NCBI GenBank assembly: GCA_937883755.1
Contig: CAKZYA010000003.1
Coordinates: 1-64,000, forward strand
Direction of reading: 5' to 3'
Source: an uncultured Flammeovirgaceae bacterium
GTDB lineage: Bacteria > Bacteroidota > Bacteroidia > Cytophagales > Cyclobacteriaceae
Length of the DNA stretch: 64,000 nucleotides
Shown piece after piece: positions 34,579-43,294 of the stretch. Position numbers and translations under genes: made by a program. The stretch's first letter is position 1. Every line of letters starts with the position of its first letter. Under the pieces are notes generated by a model, which was not told where the DNA came from, did no database searches, and was given only the letters and a program-made list of their open reading frames with translations.

Positions 34579-36801
34579 ATGAAAAAATTACACTATCTTC
34601 TGGTGATTTCACTTCTTACATTTGGTTCATCCTACGCGCAGGAAACTGGAAACTTTCCGCCGCCTGATAATCCGCCCGTTATTGAAGCCACCCAAACCAC
34701 TGACAATATTAGTATCGATGGCGAGCTCAATGAGGTAGCTTGGCAAAAGGCTTCGGTGACCCAAGACTTCTTTCGAATGGAACCCCGGCAGGGAGGGGAG
34801 TATCGCTATCTCACTCAGGTACGATTACTGTTTGATGACAAGAATTTGTACGTGGGAGCATTCTGCTACGACTCACTAGGAAAAGCCGGACGGCGGGTAC
34901 AGGATTTAAGGCGCGATTTTGAGTACGGGGAGAACGATATTTTCGGCGTCCAGCTTGACCCGCAGAATCTCAAGCAATACTGCGTATCGTTTCAGACCAC
35001 GCCCTACGGCAACCAGCGGGATTTGCAGAGCTTTAACGATACCAACCGGGATAATGACTGGAATGCCTTATGGTCAGTTCGTACCCATCCCACTGATTCG
35101 GGCTATTTTGCGGAGTTCGCTATTCCATTTAAGTCTATCCGCTACGAACGTCCGGCGACCGACGATTCGGCGGCTGGCGACCCGGTTGCCTGGGGGATAA
35201 CCTTCTATCGATTGGCCCGGCGCGACTATGAGCAAACCATTTTTCCAGCTATTCCTCAATCCTTTTCACCCTACCGCATGACCTACGCGGCTCAATTGAA
35301 AGGATTAGAGCTACCCGAACCCAGTGCCAACATCCGGGTTGAGCCCTATGCTTTGTACTAGTACGATGATCTGAAGGAAGGAGATGTCCGCTCCACCGAT
35401 GGTAACCTAAAAGTGGGAGGAGACATAAAGTGGGCCATTAATCCCCGCTCCGTGCTGGACTTAACCTTTAACACCGATTTTGCCCAAGCCGATGTAGACC
35501 GAGCCGTGAACAACCTGGAGCGGTTCAATATCTTCTTTCCCGAACGGCGGCAGTTCTTCCTGGAAAATTCCGGTATTTGGGCTGGGTCAGGTAACAGATC
35601 GGTCGTACCCTTTTTCAGTCGCCGGATTGGTCTACAGGGTGATTTCAACGCTGAGCCCGCCCGGATTGATGCCGGGGCTCGCTATACCATGCGTAACGAA
35701 AAACGGGCGATTGCTGGGTTATACATTCATCAGGCCGAAACGGAAAACTCTCCTGCCGCTAGCTTCGGGGTAGCGCGCTACCTGCATAACTACGGGTCGG
35801 AAAACAACGTGGGAGTAATGCTTACTCACCGGCTGGATGAAGCTTCCTCTGAGTTAGGGCTAGCCCAAAGGAACAATACTACACTGACCGTGGACGGATT
35901 TATGCGCCCCAAGGATGAACTCACTATTTCGTATATGGTGTCTGGTTCGCGTGATAATTCCAACGACACACTAGGAGTAGCTGGAAACTTTTTTGCGGGG
36001 TATAGCACCAATCGGTGGTACTTGGGTTGGCTGACGAATTTTGTGTCGCAGGACTACAATCCCGATATGGGCTTTGTCTTTCAGAAGAACGTGATTTGGC
36101 ACAATCCCGGCGGATACTTCATCTGGCGACCGAAGAACCTGCCCTGGATTCGCCGCTTTGATCCAGGTCTGTTTGTGAACTACTACCAAGATGCTAACAA
36201 TCCGGGCAACTTTCAGCAGGGAAGCCTTTACTTGTTTCCAATCTATATATTCTTTGCCAATAACAGTTTTTTAGAATACGCCATCTATCCGACCTGGCAG
36301 AATATCAATTTTGATTTTGCCCCGTTGGGTATCCGTATTGCCCAGGACAACTATTACTATACTCGGCAGGCAGTTCGCTTCCGCACCGACCAGTCAGCTA
36401 AACTTTCGGTTTCAGGTACAATTGAGTGGGGCGGCTTCTACAACGGGCAGCGAACCAGCGTGGAAGCAGGGCTGCGCTTTGTGCCGATCCCCCACGTAGC
36501 CCTCACCGCCGACTACGAGTTTAACGATCTCAGGAATTTAGGGGAGCAAACGGAAAACCTTCGAACTCATCTGACCACACTGGGGGCCCGCTTTGCCCTG
36601 AATCCTCGACTGCAGTTATCAGCCTTTTATCAGTACAACACCTTTGACGAGCAGGGTCGCTGGAACATCCGGGGCAGTTGGGAATATCAGCCTTTATCAT
36701 TTATCTACCTTGTCTTCAACGATACTCGTATCGATGGGCTGGAGAACCCACTAGAGGAGCAGCAATTCATCAGCAAAATCACTTTTCTTAAACAGTTTTA
36801 A
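34579..36801 (+). pseudogene. DUF5916 family protein interrupted by in-frame TAG
   Basis: Two open stretches in one frame, 34579-35361 and 35362-36801, separated only by TAG at 35359-35361 (codon 261 of 740). The first half has a signal peptide (ending SYAQ) and a CBM9-like domain (about 30-245). The second continues without gap (YDDLKEGDVRSTDGNLKVGGDIKWAI) into the DUF5916 beta-barrel-like part and ends in ITFLKQF. Family members are single proteins of about 700-900 residues, so the downstream piece is not a separate gene. The 3' part shows no other decay, so the stop is recent, a sequencing error, or read through. Confidence 0.85.
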
Positions 36802-36881
36802 TATGAAAGGCCGACCCGATTTGCTTAAAATAGCCCCGATAGCTAATTCGAAAACTTTCACTTAATTATCAGGAAATCACC

Positions 36882-38099
36882 ATGTCAGGTATAAAACCAA
36901 CCATTGCATCAGAGCGACTACAGGTATTGGATGCGCTACGGGGATTTGCACTTTTCGGAATACTACTAGCAAACCTGTACAGCTTCATGGGATACAATAC
37001 CTACAGTCCCGAGGAGATTATCGTGTTACCAGTGCTGGATCGTGCTGTATTGTTTTTCATTGACTGGTTTGTCGAGGGCAAGTTTTACGGGATTTTCTCT
37101 ATCCTTTTTGGGGTCGGCTTTGCTCTCCAGGCAGAGCGTCTCCGAAGTGCCAATTCGAGTTTTCCTGCCTTTTGGTTCAGGCGCATGATAGTTCTTTGTT
37201 GTATCGGTTTATTACACATGTATCTAGTCTGGAACGGAGATATTCTAACGCTTTACAGCTTACTGGGAATGTTATTGCCGTTTTTTCTGAATCTCTCAAA
37301 TCGGGCCTTACTGCGTTGGATTGTAGTTTTGTTGTTGATCCCACTACTTATTCATGGTCTCTTGTATTTTACACCAGAGGCTTCGTTTTGGGGATCTATG
37401 CGTCATTTTTCGGGAGGCTTAAAAGCAGAGTGGGGTTTTGCGGACCGGTCGCTTCTGGAGATGCGAACTTCTGATTCGGCATGGGAAGTATTTTCGGTGA
37501 ATGTCTTGTATGCGATTCCACGACCGATGAGTTATTTGATGTCGGGTCGTTATTTTCAGGTGCTGGGGCTGTTCTTGATTGGTCTATTGTTAGCGCGGTA
37601 CTGGCTGCCGAGAATTCGCAGCAACGACATCTCAGTTCCATCTGCGGCAGTTTGGGTAGGCGTAATTGGGCTAGTGACCTCATTGGGCTACGCGGTAATT
37701 AAAGGGACTATCGGTACTCCCTTCGCCGTGAGTGAGATAGGTCTCATTCAAGCGGTGGTCTACCATATCGGCTCCACAAGTCTCGCTCTAGGAACTTCTA
37801 TGCTCATCCTTTATGTCTGGGCATCAGGTCGGGCGAAGCTTGTGTTTCGGAACCTTGCTTTACTAGGTCGTATGGCGTTGACGAACTACATATTTCAGAA
37901 TGTAACGGCGGTGCTATTATTTTTCGGCTACGGTTTAGCCCTGATGCGTGAGGTGCCCTTTGCCTACCTGCCTTGGTTTGCCTTCGGTATTCTGGCGGCA
38001 CAGTGGGCTTTCAGCCGTGCCTGGCTCCGACGATTCAAACAAGGACCGCTGGAATTCGCATGGCGCAAGCTGACATATCGCTCAGCAAGATCGAAATGA
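36882..38099 (+). CDS. DUF418-type multipass membrane protein
   Basis: 405 residues with about ten membrane helices. N-terminal VLDALRGFALFGILLANLY, the internal YGIFSILFGVGFALQAER and the C-terminal LGRMALTNYIFQN...LMREVPFAYLPW region are typical of the DUF418/YeiB family, distantly related to acyltransferase-3-like membrane proteins. Function in the family is unproven. It stands 80 bases after the DUF5916 gene and converges with the ABC/M1 gene. Confidence 0.85.
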   Translation: MSGIKPTIASERLQVLDALRGFALFGILLANLYSFMGYNTYSPEEIIVLPVLDRAVLFFIDWFVEGKFYGIFSILFGVGFALQAERLRSANSSFPAFWFRRMIVLCCIGLLHMYLVWNGDILTLYSLLGMLLPFFLNLSNRALLRWIVVLLLIPLLIHGLLYFTPEASFWGSMRHFSGGLKAEWGFADRSLLEMRTSDSAWEVFSVNVLYAIPRPMSYLMSGRYFQVLGLFLIGLLLARYWLPRIRSNDISVPSAAVWVGVIGLVTSLGYAVIKGTIGTPFAVSEIGLIQAVVYHIGSTSLALGTSMLILYVWASGRAKLVFRNLALLGRMALTNYIFQNVTAVLLFFGYGLALMREVPFAYLPWFAFGILAAQWAFSRAWLRRFKQGPLEFAWRKLTYRSARSK

Positions 38100-38156
38100 T
38101 ATGACCAGGATATTAATAGCTAAGGTCGCAAAGAAAACCATTACTGAGGTATGCTT

Positions 38157-41100
38157 TCAGTTCTCGATGAGAGCAACAATGTTCTCTACGTCTTGAGGAT
38201 TTTTAATCATAAGCTTACTCCGCTGGTAGACATCCTGAAAGGTCAACCGACTGTTCTCTTGCGCGGTGGTATCCAGCAAAGTTCTGAAAAAGGCAGTATC
38301 ACCCACGGCTTCAATAAGCTGGTACAGCGCTACAGCTCCCTTGTTTGTTTCTAGATACTCCGCGCCATCGGCATACAAAAGTGCGGGTTCCGTATTTGGT
38401 TCGTTGTTTCGGTCTTTGGCGTATTTATCCATTTTCTTGTCTATCAGCAGTTGTACGGCTTCTTCACCAAAGGTTTCCTCTACAAACTGTAAGCCTATTG
38501 CTTCTGGCAATGCCTTACTCAGCATGTCTGCCCCTTGTACATTAGCGATACGAAGCTGGTTTTGCACCCACAGACTAGCTAAGCCACTGCCTACGTTTTG
38601 GTAGATGTAAGCCTTCTCCTGAAGCCCTTCGGTATCGGCTACCCAGCCTTCTTTTTCGGACAAAGCAATCGTATTCGCAAAGGTGTAGGCTGGGTCTTGC
38701 CAACGGTGAATTTCAACCAATTGTAACTTATCCGCTACGGACCCTGCCCCAAAATGCTTCTGCATAAAAGCGATGCCCTGATTCATAGCATCTTGGTATA
38801 ATTCGATATTGAACGTATGAAAAGGCTTATGGAGAATAGAGTAGCTCATCCCTTTTGCTTCACCACTTACCACAGCGTAGTCGGAAGATCCCAGTTGCCA
38901 GTTGAACACCGCCGGTTTCTCGATGTTGTAAAAAGCAGTAGTACGACCATCCTTCTCCTCGGTTTTAACTAGCTCGCCTGCGGCAAATGGTATTTGACCG
39001 GCTTCGGTGCTGATAGAGATACTTCCTTTGACAAGTTTCGCATCGGGGGCGTAGGCATCCTGGCCCTTCGCCACTGGGTCATCGATGGATGCCATACGCG
39101 AAGTAAGTCTTTCCAACTCCTGCTCTTCCCTTTTCCGGTTTTCTACCAGCTCTTTTTCACTATCGTAACCTATTACCGGAAGAAAATCCTGTACATTCGC
39201 AAAACTCCCTTGGTAGGTTAAGTCAGCTTGCGCATCACTTTGGGTAAAGCCCACATATTGCTTCTCCGCCTCCAGCGAAAGTTGTAGTAAACTGTCTGCC
39301 CGATCAGCTTTCGGGATGAGGTAAGCCGTTAGGTTTTGCTCTTCGTCTTCTTTGACTAGTTTCAGTTCCTGCCCGTTCAGAGTGAGATGGCTGACGCTGA
39401 CAAAATCTTTCCAGTTCAGGAAAATAGTATCCATACCGGGTTCTTTGACAAGTACAATATTTGCTGAGTAACTTGCCCGCCTTTCTGATGGAAAGAGGCC
39501 TAGCTCCAGATCAACTTCTGCATACTTCGGTTGCGGACGGGTTTCCAGATACTTGTATTGCTTTTCATAGGCAGCATCTAATCGTTCTTCCTCAGCCTCT
39601 GGGGTAAAGTTTCCGATGTCGTACACATTTTTGCTGATGAACGACATGAGCAACAGAAAGGCTCCGAAACATGCCAGCATCGCCACTTTTGAGATGGGGC
39701 TAAGCTGCCTATTTTTAAGCGAAAGTCGGTTGCTCCATTTCTTGTCGGAACCCCGTTTCCAAAGCCATACGCCTGCCATGACCAATGCTGTTGCCAGTGA
39801 GAGCCATAAAAAGAAATACCAGTTGGCAGCCTGCTGAAAAATACCATATCCGCTGGTTTCGGAATAGTCCTCTATGCCGGGGACAAAAGCGAAGCCCAGG
39901 CGCAAGTCTTCCATTAGACCCAAATCAAAAGATATGACCAGAAATAAGAAGGTTCCCACACTTAGGATATGGGTCAGGATTCTATTTCCACTTATTGAGG
40001 CGACAAAAAATACCCAGGCAGCGTAAAGTACAAAGTTCAGGAGCGCCCAGCGATACAAGAGTAAATCCTCGACAAAACGCCCTACATCGATATAAGAAGC
40101 CCCTCCCAGTAAAATCTGTGTAAATATGGAAGTAGCGATGAAGCTGACACTCAACACCAAAGACAAGCCGATAATCGCCACAAAGCGAGAAAGTTGGGTT
40201 ACCCAAACCGGAACGGGTAAAGAATCAGTAATCTGCCAGATGTTGACGATTTTGTCTTTGAAGAATAACTCCCCTGCCCAGATCATGATCAGCATATTGA
40301 CAAATACGCCCCACTGCAACCGGAAATAAGTCATATTACTACTGATGGGGACTTCCTTGCCGATGTAGTAAGTTGCATTCCAGGTGACGTTCTGCAAAAA
40401 GACCATCAACAGAATAATGCCTAGGATGATCTTAAAAGAAGTAGGGCGAACGATATTCAGGAATTCCAATTTGGACAAGGTCCAAAGCTTTTTCATAAAA
40501 TCAGGGGTACGGAAGTATCTGTTGACTTTTGGGAGTTGCAGGGCAGCATTTCCTATGGCACCATTTTCTTCTTTGAGTTTTTTGGATTTATCTGAACCAG
40601 CCTGGATAAAGTATTTGAAGGAAAATTTATAATAGGCAGCCACTGAAAGAAGTATAGCTATTCCCAGCCAAAGCAGCCGGTTTTGTAGGATATAACCCGA
40701 TAGCTGAAAGTATTCTGTGTTTTTTTCTAGTGGAGTTTGCAGTTCAGTATAATGCTGTGCAGCCACATACCCTCCCGGATCTACCAGTAGGTAAGCCAAC
40801 AGGTTATCCCCTCCCCCGGTTTCGTAGGAAGTCTGTGCGATCAGGAAGGTGATCACCACAGCAAAAACAGCCAGGTAACTGGTGGCTATCCTTCGGGATA
40901 CGACGATTGCGAAAAAAACCAGGCCTACATAAAACAACAGATTGGGTACTGTGAATATAAGCCAACCATGAAAGAGCTGCCCCCAGGGCGTAGGACCAAA
41001 CCGCTGTGCTTCACCAATGCCAGAATAAGGCACCAGCAAATGCCCCACAATCATTCCCGTACTGATGATGACCAGGTACAGAAATGCCGCCAGGAAACGT

Positions 41101-41411
41101 CCGATAAAAAACTGCTTCTCATTAATGGGCAAGGCGTAGGTCCACTGAGCCGATTTGTACTGGATGTCTTTGTACAGTACACCCCCGGTTGCTATGGCGA
41201 TGATGATGATCATCAGCATGCCCATCGCTGTATAATTCCGGTAAATGATACTGGGCGCATTCATGAGTACCTGCTCGTTGGCAAAATAATCAAAACTGCC
41301 TTTGGAATACCAGATTCCCTGAAATACCAACATCAGAAAAAATATCAATGAGATCCAGCTCAATAAGCGTTGACGGAGTTCACTTTTGATGATAGAAAAT
41401 ACAGTTCTCAT
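38157..41411 (-). CDS. ABC permease fused to degenerate M1-peptidase-like domain
   Basis: 1084 residues. The first ~585 residues have about twelve membrane helices in two ABC-2-like halves. The remaining ~500 residues look like an M1 aminopeptidase (beta sandwich then catalytic-type domain), presumably extracytoplasmic. At the place where HExxHxW should stand the sequence is SGLASLW (about residues 938-944), so both zinc histidines and the catalytic Glu are gone, though a following LPEAIGLQF keeps the Glu-containing helix. It should thus be non-catalytic. It follows its ATPase with a one-base gap. Confidence 0.82.
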   Translation of the reverse strand: MRTVFSIIKSELRQRLLSWISLIFFLMLVFQGIWYSKGSFDYFANEQVLMNAPSIIYRNYTAMGMLMIIIIAIATGGVLYKDIQYKSAQWTYALPINEKQFFIGRFLAAFLYLVIISTGMIVGHLLVPYSGIGEAQRFGPTPWGQLFHGWLIFTVPNLLFYVGLVFFAIVVSRRIATSYLAVFAVVITFLIAQTSYETGGGDNLLAYLLVDPGGYVAAQHYTELQTPLEKNTEYFQLSGYILQNRLLWLGIAILLSVAAYYKFSFKYFIQAGSDKSKKLKEENGAIGNAALQLPKVNRYFRTPDFMKKLWTLSKLEFLNIVRPTSFKIILGIILLMVFLQNVTWNATYYIGKEVPISSNMTYFRLQWGVFVNMLIMIWAGELFFKDKIVNIWQITDSLPVPVWVTQLSRFVAIIGLSLVLSVSFIATSIFTQILLGGASYIDVGRFVEDLLLYRWALLNFVLYAAWVFFVASISGNRILTHILSVGTFLFLVISFDLGLMEDLRLGFAFVPGIEDYSETSGYGIFQQAANWYFFLWLSLATALVMAGVWLWKRGSDKKWSNRLSLKNRQLSPISKVAMLACFGAFLLLMSFISKNVYDIGNFTPEAEEERLDAAYEKQYKYLETRPQPKYAEVDLELGLFPSERRASYSANIVLVKEPGMDTIFLNWKDFVSVSHLTLNGQELKLVKEDEEQNLTAYLIPKADRADSLLQLSLEAEKQYVGFTQSDAQADLTYQGSFANVQDFLPVIGYDSEKELVENRKREEQELERLTSRMASIDDPVAKGQDAYAPDAKLVKGSISISTEAGQIPFAAGELVKTEEKDGRTTAFYNIEKPAVFNWQLGSSDYAVVSGEAKGMSYSILHKPFHTFNIELYQDAMNQGIAFMQKHFGAGSVADKLQLVEIHRWQDPAYTFANTIALSEKEGWVADTEGLQEKAYIYQNVGSGLASLWVQNQLRIANVQGADMLSKALPEAIGLQFVEETFGEEAVQLLIDKKMDKYAKDRNNEPNTEPALLYADGAEYLETNKGAVALYQLIEAVGDTAFFRTLLDTTAQENSRLTFQDVYQRSKLMIKNPQDVENIVALIEN

Positions 41412-41412
41412 A

Positions 41413-42282
41413 TCAGTTTTCGCTTAGTATTTTAAAATAGGCATCCTCTAGCGAAGGGGCTTTCGCGTCAAATTCACCCGATGGGACATCATCTGCCAGC
41501 ACTGTAATCATCATTTTACCGGCAAAAAAGCGCTGGGAGATGACCTTATAGTTTGTCTGGTAATCAGGAAGTTGCTCTTTTCTGATGGGCACTTCATAGA
41601 GCTTTCCTCTCAGACTTTCTTCCACTTCCTGCGGCTTGCCGGTAAGTACCACCTTGCCATTGCCAATGATGGCCATGTCGGTACAAAGCGTGCTTACATC
41701 CTCTACAATATGGGTGGAGAGGATCACCACCGCGTTTTCTCCAAGCTCAGAAAGTAAATTATAGAAACGGTTTCGTTCCATGGGGTCCAGGCCTGCCGTG
41801 GGCTCATCCACGATAATCAGATCAGGATTTCCTATCAGTGCCTGAGCAATGCCAAAGCGCTGCTTCATGCCCCCTGAATAGCCATCCAACTTCTTGCTTC
41901 TCGCATCGTAAAGGTTCACTTTTTGAAGTAGAGCCTCTACCGTATCTTTCCGTTCACCTTTCTGCATGATGCCCTTCATATCTGCTATATGAGAGAGCAA
42001 TTCCTCTGCAGTTACATTGGGATAAACGCCAAACTCCTGTGGTAAATAGCCAAGCGTTTTTCTCAATTTTTCAGGTTCTTTCGCTACATCAATCCCGTTG
42101 AAGTAGATGGTACCTGAATCCGCATCCTGTAGTGTAGCGATTGTTCGCATCAGGGTAGATTTACCCGCTCCGTTTTGCCCCAGCAGGCCAAACATACCTT
42201 TGCCAATGGTTAATGATACATCTTGCAAGGCTTTGACCCCATTGGGATAGGTTTTCGATAGGTTTTCTATTGTCAGGTTCAT
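41413..42282 (-). CDS. ABC transporter ATPase for the M1-fused permease
   Basis: 289 residues. GQNGAGKST Walker A (about 35-43), signature YSGGMKQRFGIAQAL (near 138), Walker B LIIVDEPTAGLDP, H-loop ILSTHIVEDV. A C-terminal extension of about 75 residues after the core is typical for CcmA/NatA-like ATPases of ABC-2 exporters. It lies just ahead of the permease and three bases after the ICMT-like gene on the same strand. Confidence 0.92.
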   Translation of the reverse strand: MNLTIENLSKTYPNGVKALQDVSLTIGKGMFGLLGQNGAGKSTLMRTIATLQDADSGTIYFNGIDVAKEPEKLRKTLGYLPQEFGVYPNVTAEELLSHIADMKGIMQKGERKDTVEALLQKVNLYDARSKKLDGYSGGMKQRFGIAQALIGNPDLIIVDEPTAGLDPMERNRFYNLLSELGENAVVILSTHIVEDVSTLCTDMAIIGNGKVVLTGKPQEVEESLRGKLYEVPIRKEQLPDYQTNYKVISQRFFAGKMMITVLADDVPSGEFDAKAPSLEDAYFKILSEN

Positions 42283-42285
42283 AGG

Positions 42286-42870
42286 TCAGAAGATAAAAGG
42301 AATTAATCGGGTAGTTTTAGTTCGGTAAGCTGCGTAAGGCTTACCAAACTGCTCTAGCATCATAGCCTCTTCCTTATTGACACGCAGAGCATACAGCAGT
42401 CCAAACCCCACTAAGCCGGATAAACCACTAATGTAGTTGGGAAGCAATAAGGCTTGTAGTATAACCCAAAGCCAGATAGCCGTATACATAGGGTGCCGAA
42501 TATGCTTATACACCCCCCAATCTACAATTTGGTGCTCTTCGCGAATTTCTAGCGTAGGCGACCAGTTTCTTCCCAAGTCCTTGTGGGAGCGATAAAACAA
42601 CCACAACGTGGGTACGGTAAGCGCTATGCCGATTAGGTTTAAGAAGACGGGAAGTTGGTAGTTAGCAAAGGAAAATAAGGGCGTAAATACGTACAACATG
42701 GGCAAAAGAACCATTCCCAAAGTGGCACAGGCCAACAGAATTTTCTCTTCTCCGGTTTTACGGTCTGATTTTATCAGGTTCTTTTTTTGCTTTTGGGCAA
42801 AGGGGTATCGTATCAGGAATGCTCCTAGCCAAAATACCGTAAAAACCACCTTTAAAAGTAAAGTGTCCAT
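42286..42870 (-). CDS. ICMT/PEMT-like membrane methyltransferase family protein
   Basis: 194 residues with about five membrane helices. The C-terminal half has the family's SAM-site pattern: GVYKHIRHPMYTAIWLW, a helical hairpin, and RVNKEEAMMLEQFGKPYAAYRTKTTRLIP. Bacterial relatives methylate lipids or small molecules, and many are uncharacterised. It is encoded between a DoxX-type protein and the ABC exporter on one strand with gaps of one to three bases, so all belong to one operon behind the TonB receptor. Confidence 0.85.
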   Translation of the reverse strand: MDTLLLKVVFTVFWLGAFLIRYPFAQKQKKNLIKSDRKTGEEKILLACATLGMVLLPMLYVFTPLFSFANYQLPVFLNLIGIALTVPTLWLFYRSHKDLGRNWSPTLEIREEHQIVDWGVYKHIRHPMYTAIWLWVILQALLLPNYISGLSGLVGFGLLYALRVNKEEAMMLEQFGKPYAAYRTKTTRLIPFIF

Positions 42871-42871
42871 A

Positions 42872-43288
42872 CTAAATAAGGGATGTGGTTGGTTTTAGAA
42901 ACAAAGTTTTCAGTTCATCAAAATGACTTAGCACCAATAGACCATTAAGTGCGAACATTACCCCGTCAAACAGGATAAAGCCTAGATATCGAGAGATGAA
43001 CACATGAGTCATAAGTAGGCATAAAAGCAGAGGAACCATCATGACGGAACCTAGCAGGTAGGTGCGTTTGAAAACCAGTAAGAACCCATTGAGCAACTGA
43101 AAAAAACCGACAAAGTAAAGGTAACCAGTACCCATCAGCAAGTCGTAAAACTCAAAGAACTGAGGGTCAGTCATGGCTATATCTGACTTGAAGACCGACG
43201 GATTGTAGGGTAAAAATAGCTTTTCAATACCCGCATAAATGAAAACGAGGGCCAGTAGAAATCGAATGATGTATCTGGCAATTTTCAT
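42872..43288 (-). CDS. DoxX-like membrane protein
   Basis: 138 residues, four membrane helices. The first helix pattern RFLLALVFIYAGIEKLFLP is the usual DoxX start. Family members are linked to redox or thiosulfate metabolism, but no specific role can be assigned. It lies six bases downstream of the TonB receptor. Confidence 0.8.
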   Translation of the reverse strand: MKIARYIIRFLLALVFIYAGIEKLFLPYNPSVFKSDIAMTDPQFFEFYDLLMGTGYLYFVGFFQLLNGFLLVFKRTYLLGSVMMVPLLLCLLMTHVFISRYLGFILFDGVMFALNGLLVLSHFDELKTLFLKPTTSLI

Positions 43289-43294
43289 AGGAAA

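Noticed and set aside
35413-36801. Independent 462-residue protein
   Set aside because: Same frame and same domain as the upstream part; only the TAG at 35359 separates them, so it is the 3' part of the broken DUF5916 gene.
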